This document shows positions 8,737 to 17,550 of a DNA stretch of 64,000 nucleotides, one piece after another. Within the stretch, counting starts at the first letter, position 1; the number at the start of each line of letters is the position of its first letter. Source of the stretch: Sandaracinaceae bacterium (GTDB lineage: Bacteria > Myxococcota_A > Polyangia > Polyangiales > Houyiibacteriaceae); the NCBI GenBank assembly GCA_020633055.1, contig JACKEJ010000005.1:868001-932000 (forward strand). Direction: 5' to 3'. The notes beneath the pieces are model-generated. The model saw only the letters and a program-made list of their open reading frames with translations, searched no databases and was not told where the DNA came from. Made by a program: the position numbers and the translations under genes.

Positions 8737-9719
8737 GCGCGGGGGCTCTCGCCCGTCCAGCGATGGAACGCGCGGCGGAACGCACCCGCGCCGGCGAACC
8801 CCAGCGCGAGCGCGATCTGATCGAGGTTCTGGTCGCGCCGCTCCATCAACACCAACGCACGCTCCCGACGGGCGCCGTCGACGACCTCGCGAAACGACGT
8901 GCCCTCCTCGGCCAGGCGTCGACGCAGCGTGCGCTCGCTCATGTGGAGCGCCCTGGCGGCGGCCTCGACGTCGACCGCGCCGTCGGCCAGCTGCGTGAGC
9001 ACCAAGCGCTGGACGCGGGGCGCGTGCACCGCCCCGACCGGCAGCTGCGCGAGCAGCCCGAACGCCTGCTTCGACAGCACCTCCGAGAGCACCGGGTCGG
9101 CCCCCGCGAGGCGCGCGTCCAGCGGGGCGTGATAGGTGATGGTGCACGCCTCCTGCCCGAACACCACGGAGCCGCCGAGCGCCTCCCGATAGGTGGCCAT
9201 CGGGGCACGCGCGGCGTGCACGAACGCGACGCGCTGCAAGCGCACCTCGACGGAACGCTGCTGAACACCCAGCACCGACCCCACCAGGTACTCGGCCAGC
9301 AGCGGGTCGTCGCAGGGTGAGCCCGCCTGCGACAAGCGGATGGTCACGTGCGACGCGTCCGCCGCGCTCTCGAGCACGCACTCGAGCCCATCGAACGTCA
9401 GCGGCGTGAGCTGCGAGGCCACCTGGTACGCGGCCCGCCCCGTCTCCTGGGTGATGGCCACGAAGGCGGTCAGCAGGAAGCTCGCGCGATCGATACCGAG
9501 CCCTGCGCGCAACCCGAAGAGGGGGTCGCGCAGCGCCCGCGCCCCCTCCCGCAAGAGGAGCAGCCCCGCGCCGAACGGGACGCGACGGTCGTGATCTTCG
9601 AGCGCCTCGACGGTGAGCGAAGCGCGCGCCAAGACAGGCTCCCAGTCGGTCGTGTGGTGCTGCAGGTGGCGCAGGGCGGGCAACCAGAAGCGCCCCGCGC
9701 TCGAGACGACACCCTTCAC
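8706..9719 (-). CDS. AraC-family transcriptional regulator
   Basis: A 337-residue regulator. Residues ~20-200 fit the AraC arabinose-binding-like N-terminal family (PF12625 type). The C-terminus has the two AraC HTHs (ALHMSERTLRRRLAEEGTSF and IALALGFAGAGAFRRAFHRW). The GTG start at 9719 overlaps the upstream small gene's stop as GTGA. It converges on the P450 gene and is a candidate regulator of it. Confidence 0.88.
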   Translation of the reverse strand: MKGVVSSAGRFWLPALRHLQHHTTDWEPVLARASLTVEALEDHDRRVPFGAGLLLLREGARALRDPLFGLRAGLGIDRASFLLTAFVAITQETGRAAYQVASQLTPLTFDGLECVLESAADASHVTIRLSQAGSPCDDPLLAEYLVGSVLGVQQRSVEVRLQRVAFVHAARAPMATYREALGGSVVFGQEACTITYHAPLDARLAGADPVLSEVLSKQAFGLLAQLPVGAVHAPRVQRLVLTQLADGAVDVEAAARALHMSERTLRRRLAEEGTSFREVVDGARRERALVLMERRDQNLDQIALALGFAGAGAFRRAFHRWTGESPRAYRAKLALEE

Positions 9720-9934
9720 GGAAGGTCGTCCTGGATGTGCGCGCCGCACCACGGGCAGTAGCGCAGCGTGTAGCTCGCGTTCTTGGCCTCGAGGAACAAG
9801 CGCCCGCCCGCGCTGAGCTGGACCACGAGGTCCGGGCACGTCGACCCGTGCTCCACGCAGTCGTAGTTGAGCTGCCGGCCCATGGTGGCGCAGCACGGGT
9901 CGGTCACCAGCTGCCGCGGGTCTCTGATCGCCAT
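9716..9934 (-). CDS. Small Cys-rich protein, putative metal-binding
   Basis: A 72-residue protein with paired cysteines: DPCCATM near the N-terminus and RYCPWCGAHI at the C-terminus. The YCPWCG ending is typical of small DUF-type zinc-ribbon-like proteins. Its stop overlaps the AraC start as GTGA, so the two are probably translated together. A longer in-frame start exists upstream. ATG 9934 was preferred because the family-like part begins there. Confidence 0.6.
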   Translation of the reverse strand: MAIRDPRQLVTDPCCATMGRQLNYDCVEHGSTCPDLVVQLSAGGRLFLEAKNASYTLRYCPWCGAHIQDDLP

Positions 9935-10077
9935 CCGCGCAGTACAGCAGGAGAACGGCGCCCGTGGCCACACTCCGTCGCACACCGTGCGATTCGTGTC
10001 GTTGTCGCGCACCGGTCCGTCGGCTTTGTTGGCCTTGACGCAGCGCACGCCGCGCTCGTCGCGAAAGGACCCACGTC

Positions 10078-11526
10078 ATGCATCATCGTTCCATCCTGGG
10101 CTGCACGGAGTTCGCCCTGGTCACCCTCGTCACAACGCTGGTCGCCTCGTGTGCGCCAGGCACCGGGTCCCCCGGCGCAGACCTCGGGGCGGGCGCGCAG
10201 GATGCCGACACGCCCGACGCCTCACAGCCCATGGACGCAGGTGAGGACGACGCCGGGACAGATGGGAGCACGGAGGACGGCGGCGATCAGGACCTCGGCC
10301 CCGGGGACGCCGGCCCCTGCCCGGACGCCGACATGGACGGCGTCTGCGACGACGCGGACGTGTGCTTGGGTGCCGACGACCGCGTGGACGCCGACATGGA
10401 TCTGGTCCCGGCCGCGTGCGATTGCGACGAGGCTGGCGCGTCGTGCATGCAGAACGGTGGGACGTGCACCGAGAGCGCGAGCGGCGTGAGCTGCACCTGC
10501 GCACCAGGCACGTACGGTCCGAGCTGCGCGGGGACATGCGCGTGCGCGGCGGGTAGCGCGTGTGACGACGGCGCGACCGGCAGTGGCGCCTGCACCTGCG
10601 CACCCGGTCGGTATGGCGTCACGTGCTCCGGCACCTGCACGTGCGCGACGGGCAGCACCTGTGACGACGGCGCGGACGGCGACGGGTCCTGCACGTGCGC
10701 TCCGGGTCGATACGGTCCCGCCTGCGCGGGGGTGTGTGCGTGTCAGAGCGGCACGTGCGACGACGGCGCGGACGGCGACGGGTCCTGCACGTGCCCACCG
10801 AACCGCTTCGGACCGACCTGCGTGGGCGTCTGCATGTGCTCGGGCAGCACGTGCGACGACGGCGCCGATGGAAGCGGGACCTGCACGTGCGCGGCTGGTC
10901 GCTACGGTCCGACGTGCGCCGGGATCTGCCTGTGTGCGGCCGGCAGCACCTGCGACGAGGGGGCCTCGGGCAATGGTAGCTGCTCGTGCGCAGCCGGGAC
11001 CTACGGCAACCTGTGCAGCGGGCAGTGCGCGTGCGGGCCCGGGCTCACGTGTGATGACGGGCGCACTGGCGACGGCGCGTGTTCGTGCGGCCCGAACATG
11101 GGGCTGTGCGGGAGCACGCAGGCGAGCTGTGTGGTGGCCGCGTTGGACCAGAGCAACGTCACCACGGGGGGCACGCGCCTGGCGACCACCATCGGGCAGA
11201 CCTTCACGGCCGGGATCACGGGGCAGCTCACGGGCATCGACCTCCAGGTCGAGTCGGGCACGTCGAGCGGCGCGGTGACCGTCACGAACGAGGCCGGCAC
11301 CGTGGTGCTGCGCTCGGACGCCTTCGCGATCACGCAGGTCGGGGCGAACCGCGTGGACTTCACGGGCCCGGTGCCCGTGGTGGCCGGGACGGTCTATCGC
11401 TTCCAGGTCAGCCTCGCGTCGGAGGTGCGCGTCCGACAGTCGGTGGACACGTACCCCGGGGGCAGCGTGGCGGGTGCGACGGACCGCGACCTCGGCTTCG
11501 CGACCTACGTCGCGCCGTGCCCCTGA
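10078..11526 (+). CDS. Lipoprotein with EGF-like Cys repeats
   Basis: A 482-residue protein. A hydrophobic signal ends in LVASC (lipobox Cys near residue 25). An Asp/Gly/Ala-rich linker with a calcium-like DADMDGVCDD stretch follows. Then come six Cys-rich repeats of about 33 residues (pattern CTCAPGRYGPTC...CDDGADGDGS). A C-terminal beta-rich region of about 130 residues closes the protein, perhaps a carbohydrate-binding or jelly-roll fold. The repeats resemble multiple-EGF surface proteins. It is likely anchored to the outer membrane and exposed. The function is unknown. Confidence 0.8.
   Translation: MHHRSILGCTEFALVTLVTTLVASCAPGTGSPGADLGAGAQDADTPDASQPMDAGEDDAGTDGSTEDGGDQDLGPGDAGPCPDADMDGVCDDADVCLGADDRVDADMDLVPAACDCDEAGASCMQNGGTCTESASGVSCTCAPGTYGPSCAGTCACAAGSACDDGATGSGACTCAPGRYGVTCSGTCTCATGSTCDDGADGDGSCTCAPGRYGPACAGVCACQSGTCDDGADGDGSCTCPPNRFGPTCVGVCMCSGSTCDDGADGSGTCTCAAGRYGPTCAGICLCAAGSTCDEGASGNGSCSCAAGTYGNLCSGQCACGPGLTCDDGRTGDGACSCGPNMGLCGSTQASCVVAALDQSNVTTGGTRLATTIGQTFTAGITGQLTGIDLQVESGTSSGAVTVTNEAGTVVLRSDAFAITQVGANRVDFTGPVPVVAGTVYRFQVSLASEVRVRQSVDTYPGGSVAGATDRDLGFATYVAPCP
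10492..11079 (+). repeat. Tandem ~98-bp coding repeats
   Basis: Six imperfect tandem units of about 32-34 codons inside the EGF-like lipoprotein gene. Units are highly similar at the DNA level (repeated TGCGACGACGGCGCGGACGG), so length change by slippage or recombination is plausible. Confidence 0.75.
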
Positions 11527-11565
11527 TCCGCACGACGGGGTCCCGCATGGACCGCCGTGGGCGGC

Positions 11566-12201
11566 TCACCCCGCCTGCGGCGCCAGCGCCCCGAGGAACA
11601 GGGTCTTGGCGTGGGCGACGAGATGGTCCTCCACCGCACGCAAGGCGGCCGGGAGCTCGCCGAGGCCCGTGATCTGCAGACACTCCTCGTCCGTGTGCAG
11701 CGCGTAGCGGCTCACAGCCAGCTCGAGCGTGTGCGCCGCGAGCCGCAGGCGCACCTTGACCGGTGCATCCGGCGCCAGCTGGCCGCCCACCTTGTCCAAC
11801 AGTGGCAGCAGCTGCCGCACGAGCCGCTGATCGGGCAGGGCCCCGCGCTCCATGGTGGTCATGTAGCGCATGCGGACGAGCTCCTGGTTCTCCCGCGTGA
11901 AGCGGAGGGCCTTCCTGGTGATGCGCTCCAGCGACGAGAGGACGTCGCCCGAGGCGGCGATGAGCTCGAGCTCGGCCAGCACCTCGCGCGTGACCCACGC
12001 GTAGAGGTGGTCCAGGCATGCCTCGAGTAGCCCGGCCCGGTTCTCGAAGTAGTACTGGATGGTGCCGGTGCTCACGTCGGCGCGGCGCGCGACCTCGCGC
12101 AGGGAGCACGCGTCGGGGCCGCTCTCGCGCACGATGGCGAGCGCGACGTCCAGGATGGCGTCGTAGGTGTCTTCGCTGCTCGCGTGGGCCGGCCGAGCCA
12201 T
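11566..12201 (-). CDS. TetR-family regulator
   Basis: A 211-residue protein. The N-terminal HTH reads SLREVARRADVSTGTIQYYFENRAGLLEACL, a typical TetR recognition helix. The C-terminal ligand domain has no recognisable signature. It lies 105 bp downstream of the sulfur-transport operon on the same strand. It could be co-transcribed with that operon or have its own promoter; its target is not evident. Confidence 0.85.
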   Translation of the reverse strand: MARPAHASSEDTYDAILDVALAIVRESGPDACSLREVARRADVSTGTIQYYFENRAGLLEACLDHLYAWVTREVLAELELIAASGDVLSSLERITRKALRFTRENQELVRMRYMTTMERGALPDQRLVRQLLPLLDKVGGQLAPDAPVKVRLRLAAHTLELAVSRYALHTDEECLQITGLGELPAALRAVEDHLVAHAKTLFLGALAPQAG

Positions 12202-12306
12202 GCCCGCATGGTACGCGTTCGTGTCGAGGACCTTCCGGCGAGATCGGAGTGGTCCGCAGCCACGGCGACCGGGCCCAGCGCCAGCAGCCGCGCGCGTGAT
12301 GTCGCG

Positions 12307-12726
12307 TCAGCCCTCGCAGCTGCCGACGCTGAAGCGGAAGTAGCGCTGGTGCACGGCCGCGTAGAGTGCGTTCCCGAGGAACACACCGGCGAGGGTCACC
12401 AAGGCGCCCAGCTTGCCCTCCCCGACTTGCACCAAGATGATGCCAGGGCACGCGCCGGACAGCGCCCAGCCCACGCCGAAGAGGACGCCGCCCACGACGG
12501 TGCCACGGTGGATGGGACGCGCGGAGAAGGGGGGGTCGTTGGGACGCACGCGTCGCACGACGACCCAAGCCACGCCCAGCGTGACCACGGCCAGCAGGAA
12601 CGTGAACACCAGGCGCGGATCGCGCAGCGTGAACATGGCGTGGACCTCGTCCCAGCTGCTGAAGCCGATGCGGCTCAAACAGAAGCCGAGCGCGACGGCA
12701 GTGAGGAGGGCAAAGCTGTGCTTCAC
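12307..12726 (-). CDS. YeeE/YedE-type half-transporter, C-terminal part
   Basis: A 139-residue membrane protein with about four helices and the LSGACPGI motif, characteristic of the second half of YeeE/YedE (DUF395) sulfur-compound channels. The GTG start overlaps the stop of the preceding half-transporter as GTGA. Together the two halves correspond to one full-length YeeE/TsuA-like protein. They probably import thiosulfate or a similar sulfur species; the substrate is inferred from the family. Confidence 0.82.
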   Translation of the reverse strand: MKHSFALLTAVALGFCLSRIGFSSWDEVHAMFTLRDPRLVFTFLLAVVTLGVAWVVVRRVRPNDPPFSARPIHRGTVVGGVLFGVGWALSGACPGIILVQVGEGKLGALVTLAGVFLGNALYAAVHQRYFRFSVGSCEG

Positions 12727-13346
12727 AGCACGGCCTCCAACAAGAGGCTGACCAGGATACCCGTGCCGAAGAAGGCCGCCGTGGCGAGCAGCGAGCCAGG
12801 TTGCGCCCGGCTCACCCCGCACAGGCCGTGACCCGAGGTGCAGCCGCCGGACATGCGCGTGCCCCAGCCGACGAGCAGTCCCCCGACCAGCAGCACCGCA
12901 TAGCTCGACGCGCCCTGCCCGAAGGCCGCCTCGAAGCCCGCGCTGCCGATCCCGAGCTCCGGGCGGAGGCCTACGCCCGTCAGAGACGCCAGCAGCCCTC
13001 CGAACGCGATCGCCAAGAGGAACGCGCCGTGGAGCCATGTGGGCTGCGGCCCCGGGGCGGCGATGGCTGCGACGGGGGTCTCGTGCGGCTCGGGAACATC
13101 TGGGGTCTGTGCCGCCTCCTCGAGCGCTTCGGCGCCGAACTCCGCGAGCGCCATGGCCTGCACGGCCGCGATCAGCTCCTCCTCGGTCATGGCCTCCTCC
13201 GCTTCGGGCGACGGGCGCTCGCGCAGGCGGTTCACGAGCTGCGTGAAGCGCCCGGACACGGCCAGCATGCGCCTCACCCCGAGCCAGTGCGTCAGCGCGA
13301 CGAGCGCCAGCGCGAGCCCTCCCAGCCAGGCAGGCCAGTACGTCAT
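12723..13346 (-). CDS. YeeE/YedE-type half-transporter, N-terminal part
   Basis: A 207-residue protein. One N-terminal membrane helix (WPAWLGGLALALVALTHWLG) is followed by a charged linker with an acidic EAEEAMTEEE stretch. Three or four helices then carry WGTRMSGGCTSGHGLCG, the YeeE cysteine motif. The extra N-terminal helix and linker are unlike the usual minimal half-protein. Both ends overlap neighbours by 4 bp (ATGA and GTGA), which indicates a tightly coupled three-gene unit. Confidence 0.82.
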   Translation of the reverse strand: MTYWPAWLGGLALALVALTHWLGVRRMLAVSGRFTQLVNRLRERPSPEAEEAMTEEELIAAVQAMALAEFGAEALEEAAQTPDVPEPHETPVAAIAAPGPQPTWLHGAFLLAIAFGGLLASLTGVGLRPELGIGSAGFEAAFGQGASSYAVLLVGGLLVGWGTRMSGGCTSGHGLCGVSRAQPGSLLATAAFFGTGILVSLLLEAVL

Positions 13347-13564
13347 GGCACCTCCGGCGCCTTGAGCGTCTGCCCGTTGGGCATGAGGCGCAGTGGGACC
13401 ACGCGCCCCTCGCTGGCGACACGGTAGCGCGCGCAGGACTCGAACGCGCCGTTGCAGTACCGAATCTTGAACACGCTGAGCGTCCCGGCGTGTTTGAAGA
13501 GGCCGTACATCGCGCAGGAGCCCATGTTGGGGCACGCCACCTTCGCTTCCGACACATCCGTCAT
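13343..13564 (-). CDS. Small Cys-rich protein at head of sulfur operon
   Basis: A 73-residue protein with CPNMGSCAMYGLFK and IRYCNGAFESCARYRVA. The paired CPxMxxC and YCxGxxxxCARY motifs recur in small bacterial proteins and domains that may bind a metal or Fe-S centre. It is the first gene of the operon, and its stop overlaps the next start as ATGA. A role in sulfur or redox handling is inferred from context only. Confidence 0.68.
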   Translation of the reverse strand: MTDVSEAKVACPNMGSCAMYGLFKHAGTLSVFKIRYCNGAFESCARYRVASEGRVVPLRLMPNGQTLKAPEVP

Positions 13565-13619
13565 CGCCTGCTTCCCTTTCTTGGCTGCGCCAAGCCTCGA
13601 CTGACAAGATGACACGTCA

Positions 13620-13630
13620 CCTCGTCGAGG
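13620..13630. promoter_or_regulatory. Short palindrome upstream of sulfur operon
   Basis: CCTCGTCGAGG is a palindrome about 56 bp before the first gene, next to a TGACACGTCA near-palindrome at 13610-13619. It may be part of an operator. The signal is weak. Confidence 0.3.
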
Positions 13631-13685
13631 GGATAGCCCCAGATGCGGACAATGACGACGGCAGGGGCCCGCGCGCGAGCCTCGG

Positions 13686-14123
13686 CTACGGGACGTCGAC
13701 CTCGGCGAGGAACGCCGCGAGGCGGGTTCGCTCTTCGGGCCCGAGCACGTCGGCGAGCCACGACTCGAGCTTCGAGACCTCGAAGAAGAGCTTGCGGTCG
13801 GGATGGTGCGCGTCTCGGATCACGCGCAGGAACTGCATGACGGTGACTGGCGAGTTGTTCTGGGCGAGCGCCGCGCTACGCAGCGTCGCGTCGTTGGTGC
13901 CCGAGATGAGCTGAACGATGCGCTCCGCGGCCTCGGGAGCCATGATGGGACACAGCCGCCAGTCCACGACGGTGACATGCTGCGTCCCCGGCGGCAGCTG
14001 CTGGACGGCCGCGCCCACCTTGGCGAACAGGCGGTCCACGTCATCCGCGCACTTGTAGCCCGCGGCGGCACGGATCTCGAGCAGACGTCCGACGGCAAGC
14101 TGAGCGGTGTTCTCCGCAGGCAT
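13686..14123 (-). CDS. Hypothetical STAS/SpoIIAA-like protein
   Basis: A 145-residue soluble protein with mixed alpha/beta segments (HVTVVDWRLCPIMAPEAAERIVQL, then MQFLRVIRDAHHPDRKLFFE). It resembles short STAS/SpoIIAA-like proteins that are frequent in myxobacteria. No catalytic motif is visible. Neighbours give no functional hint. Confidence 0.6.
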   Translation of the reverse strand: MPAENTAQLAVGRLLEIRAAAGYKCADDVDRLFAKVGAAVQQLPPGTQHVTVVDWRLCPIMAPEAAERIVQLISGTNDATLRSAALAQNNSPVTVMQFLRVIRDAHHPDRKLFFEVSKLESWLADVLGPEERTRLAAFLAEVDVP

Positions 14124-14275
14124 GGCTGTGACGGTACACCAGCTCCGACGACCCCGATAGGGGCTCGCTCAGCACCGCCTGGGGGTGCGCGACCAGACGC
14201 GACATGTCGCTCGGTCACATCGCCGAGCAGGTGCCCGCGCGCGGTCGCAGGGTCGGCGCGCTCACAAGGCAGGAC

Positions 14276-15748
14276 TCAGTCGCTGCGTCGCACGACGAAC
14301 ACGGCCGCGAAGGAGTCTTGGTACGCGGGCGCATAGCGCGCCGGGTGGCGCCGCAGGTGCTCGTAGAAGGCGCGCCCGTTCGCGCTGTTCTCGACGTAGA
14401 CGTAGCGGGCGCCGAGGCGCTCGATGAGCGGGAGCGGGTCACGCGAGAGCCGCACGGCAGCATCGTACGCGCGGTAGAGGTCGGGGTCGTGGGCGCGCAT
14501 GAAGCCCGGGTCGAGCCCCAGCGTGTAGACGTTGTGCCGGTTGGCGCGGAACAGGCGCGGGAAGGCGCCGTAGTCCTGCAGGAACACCTCCGCGCCCTCG
14601 TCGGTGTGCCGCGCGAGCCACGTCGCCGCGCCGCTCGCGTCGATGCGCTCGAAGGCGCGGCTGGTCGTGAACGCGGCGTGGGCGTGTAGCGCGACGAACG
14701 GCAGCACCAGCAGACCGAGCACGACCGCGGGGGCGCGCGTCGCTCGGGGTCGAACGGAACGGGTGGCGACCGCTGCCGCGGCGACCGCCACCGGCACGAA
14801 GGTGTCGACGCCGCGCACGTGACGCAGCGCGAGGAGCAGCGACATGAGCGCCAGCAGCCCCCAGGCGAGCAGCTCTTCGCGACGCGCCGCCGTGGCGCTG
14901 GGGTCGGGCGCGGGCACCTCGCGCCACGCCACGATGCCGCCCAGCACGAGCGCACCGCATGCGAGAGCGGCATCCCCCATGAACGCCAGGATGTCGGGCG
15001 CGGCGTACTCCAGGTTGCCGCCCGCGTGATCCACCGCGACCTCGAAGAGCTGCACGCGCAGCACCGTGAGGAACGCGGACAGGTTCGGATGTGCGAGGAC
15101 GCCCACAAGAGCGCCGAGCGTGACCGCGAGCACGGGCCGCACCGCGAGCTGACGGCGGGTCACCGCGCGCGCGAGCACGTGGGCCAGCAGCGGCAGCGCC
15201 AGCAGCGGAAACGCGGCATACGAGAACGCGTAGAGCGCCGCGAGCAACGTGAGCAGCGCATGACGTCCACGCGCCGCGAGGGGGATCACCGCCAACGTCG
15301 CCGCAGCGGCGAGCGGGATGGGCCGCATCCCCATGGAACGCAGGAGGAACACACCGCTCGCTCCGAGCAGGAGCAGGGGCAACAGGCCACGCGCCGGGTG
15401 CTGCGGGCCGGCGACCCACAGGAGCACGACCAGCAACGTCGCGACCGACAGGACCGTGAGCACCTTCCCCCCCACCACGCCTCCCAGCACCAGCACGAAC
15501 GGCGCGAGCAGCGCGTGGTAGCCCAGGTGCAGGTCCGAGAAGCCGTCGGCCAGGATGGTGTGCTTGGCCCAGGGCAGCGCGCGCGGGAGCTCGCCTCCGG
15601 CAAGCAGCTCCGCCAACGCGAGGTGGTAGGGGTCGTCCTGCTGCAGCCCTGCCTGACCGAGCGCGAGAAACGCGAAGACCGCGGTGGCCGCGCCCCAGCC
15701 CAGGAGCGCGGCCAGGTCGGGCCCGCCACGGCGCGCGGGGTTCGTCAG
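14276..15748 (-). CDS. GT-C-like integral membrane glycosyltransferase
   Basis: A protein of about 490 residues with ten or more hydrophobic helices. An early loop carries QQDDPYH, like the acidic pair of GT-C polyprenyl-phosphate-sugar transferases. A soluble C-terminal domain of about 150 residues begins at ATWLARHTDEGAEV. GT-C enzymes transfer sugars on the periplasmic face. No ATG, GTG or TTG lies near the gene's beginning. The most likely start is CTG 15748, whose last two bases overlap the TGA stop of the upstream lipoprotein gene (CTGA). A GTG at 15841 would overlap that gene by 97 bp. Substrate unknown. Confidence 0.68.
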   Translation of the reverse strand: MTNPARRGGPDLAALLGWGAATAVFAFLALGQAGLQQDDPYHLALAELLAGGELPRALPWAKHTILADGFSDLHLGYHALLAPFVLVLGGVVGGKVLTVLSVATLLVVLLWVAGPQHPARGLLPLLLLGASGVFLLRSMGMRPIPLAAAATLAVIPLAARGRHALLTLLAALYAFSYAAFPLLALPLLAHVLARAVTRRQLAVRPVLAVTLGALVGVLAHPNLSAFLTVLRVQLFEVAVDHAGGNLEYAAPDILAFMGDAALACGALVLGGIVAWREVPAPDPSATAARREELLAWGLLALMSLLLALRHVRGVDTFVPVAVAAAAVATRSVRPRATRAPAVVLGLLVLPFVALHAHAAFTTSRAFERIDASGAATWLARHTDEGAEVFLQDYGAFPRLFRANRHNVYTLGLDPGFMRAHDPDLYRAYDAAVRLSRDPLPLIERLGARYVYVENSANGRAFYEHLRRHPARYAPAYQDSFAAVFVVRRSD

Positions 15749-17463
15749 CGGTACGTCCGAGCCACGGCGTTGAAGTTGGACTCCGTGGGGTTCCAGACCG
15801 TGTAGACCACGGTGGCCCGCCGCCGCACGTCGAGGATGCACGCGAGCGACTCCGAGCCGACGCTCTCGCCGCCGTCCTTGAGCGTCTCCGTCGTTCCCCA
15901 CTGTCCGTCGTCGCCATCCGAGATGCGCGCGTAGATGGAGCCGCTGGCCGCCCACACGGCGAGGAAGTCGCCACGCGCGTCGCCGCTCAACAGATACGCG
16001 AAGGAGAGCGAGCCCTCGATGGTCTCCTCCGCCCCCCACGTGCTGCTGCCCGCGACCAGCCTGCGACCGACGATCGCGGCGCCGTCGGACCACGCCACCA
16101 GCACGTCGTCGCCTGCCGTGGCGAGCCTGACCGCGCCGTAGGAGCCCGTCGTGCGCGACGCGAGGGGTACGCCCGCGGACCAGGCGCTTCCGTCGTGCGT
16201 GTAGACACGGATGGTCGACGTCGCGGTTCCATCGGCGTACTCGGGAACCGCCACGAACGCCCTTCCGTCGGCAGACCGGCCGAAGGCGGGCGAACCGTTC
16301 AACGCGTCCGTGCTGAGCGTCGACGCGGCAGCCATGAAGGCGCCGCTCGATGCGTCGTACACGCGCTGCGCGAGCGCGGTCTCGGAGCCCTGGTTGTCGC
16401 GGTAGAGCACGACGTGATCGCCCCCTGGGTCGCACACGAGCTGTGGCCTCTCCACGTCGATGTCCGCCGAAGGGCTGACCAAGAGCGGCGCACCCCAGGA
16501 GGTGCCGGTGCGTACGCGCGCCCAGATGACCCGCATGGTGGAGCTGGTGCCTTCGTCCCAGACGACCATCACGTCGCCCGTGGCCGACACGCATACGTCG
16601 CGCCCGAAGGCGTAGTCGCCGCCGATGCCCAGCGCGACCTCCTCGAACGTGGCCCCGCCGCTGGGCGTGCCCTCACCGAACAGGATGTCCCTGGAGTCGT
16701 CCATGTTGCGGCGCAGCGTGACGCTGGCGAGGCTGTCGTCTCCGTCGTAGCCAAGCCGCGCCGTGTAGGTGCCCGCGGTCCCCCACGGGAGCAGCTCGCC
16801 GAACTCGGAGGCGTCGGTCGGCCGGGTCACGTAGTGCGCCTCCCACGTGGGCTGCCGGTCCCAGCGCGCGAGCACGTCGCCGCGGCCGTTCGTCGCGAGG
16901 GTCGAGTAGTAGACCGAGCCGGCGTCGTAGTCCTCGAGCGGCTCTTCGGCCCCCCAAGCGCCGTCCGTGGTCGCGCTCGTCGCACCCCCATAGACCGCCA
17001 TGTTCCCAGCCGCGTCGCGAACCACGACATTGAACCCGTAGTCCGTCCCGAGCGTGAGCCCCGTGACCGTGAGGGACCCGAGGTCATCGGTCCAGTCGTT
17101 GGCGGCCACCCCGTTGGCGAGCACGTTGGCCACGGTGTCGAGCGCACCGTCCTCGGCAAAGTACACGCGGTACTGCAGCGACGTCGCCGCGGTGGTGTCA
17201 TCCGTCGCGGCCGTCCAGGAGAGGTCCACAGTGCTCGATGTGGGGTTGTCGGCCGTGAGCGCCCCGGTGGCGCCTGGCTCGGGTGGGGTGCCATCGGTCA
17301 GGCCCTCGTCGGGGCTGCCGGCGTCGTCCGCGCCGCCGTCGTCCGCGCCGCCGTCGTCCGCGCCGCCGTCGCCCGCGCCGCTGTCGGGGCGGCCGCCGCT
17401 GGAGCCGCCGCAACCGGGCGCGTGCACGAGCAGCGAGAGGGCGAGCAGCGCGCGGAGCCGCAT
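15745..17463 (-). CDS. Lipoprotein with fibronectin-III-like domain
   Basis: A 572-residue protein. A signal peptide ends in the lipobox APGC (Cys near residue 18). A low-complexity (GGADD)n linker is followed by an FN3-like domain (STVDLSWTAATDD... VTGLTLGTDYGFNVVVRDAAGN). The rest is made of repeated short beta-strand units with a VVWDEG/VAWSDG/AVWAAS pattern, suggesting a beta-propeller. It is probably a surface protein. The downstream membrane glycosyltransferase overlaps its stop codon. Confidence 0.75.
   Translation of the reverse strand: MRLRALLALSLLVHAPGCGGSSGGRPDSGAGDGGADDGGADDGGADDAGSPDEGLTDGTPPEPGATGALTADNPTSSTVDLSWTAATDDTTAATSLQYRVYFAEDGALDTVANVLANGVAANDWTDDLGSLTVTGLTLGTDYGFNVVVRDAAGNMAVYGGATSATTDGAWGAEEPLEDYDAGSVYYSTLATNGRGDVLARWDRQPTWEAHYVTRPTDASEFGELLPWGTAGTYTARLGYDGDDSLASVTLRRNMDDSRDILFGEGTPSGGATFEEVALGIGGDYAFGRDVCVSATGDVMVVWDEGTSSTMRVIWARVRTGTSWGAPLLVSPSADIDVERPQLVCDPGGDHVVLYRDNQGSETALAQRVYDASSGAFMAAASTLSTDALNGSPAFGRSADGRAFVAVPEYADGTATSTIRVYTHDGSAWSAGVPLASRTTGSYGAVRLATAGDDVLVAWSDGAAIVGRRLVAGSSTWGAEETIEGSLSFAYLLSGDARGDFLAVWAASGSIYARISDGDDGQWGTTETLKDGGESVGSESLACILDVRRRATVVYTVWNPTESNFNAVARTYR
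17322..17370. repeat. 15-bp tandem repeat in linker coding region
   Basis: About three copies of CGTCGTCCGCGCCGC encode the Gly-Gly-Ala-Asp-Asp repeats of the lipoprotein linker. Such repeats can vary in copy number. Confidence 0.7.
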
Positions 17464-17550
17464 CGTAAACCTGTTGGGGAGGATGGAAGTCATCTGCGCA
17501 GTACACCAGACCATGCGGCACCTCGCCACCACATCGGGTATTCGTACGGC

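Noticed and set aside
6181..9381. Very long minus-strand open frame of 1066 codons
   Set aside because: Only the 6181-7113 part reads as an MpaB-like protein; the rest is antisense to the P450 and AraC-frame shadow with Arg/Ala-rich nonsense composition.
10492..11079. Regular repeats that might suggest a CRISPR array
   Set aside because: Units are contiguous coding repeats with a Cys pattern and no unique spacers.
16195..17550. Upstream extension of the beta-helix gene
   Set aside because: The signal peptide begins at ATG 17551; the extension is antisense to the FN3 lipoprotein.
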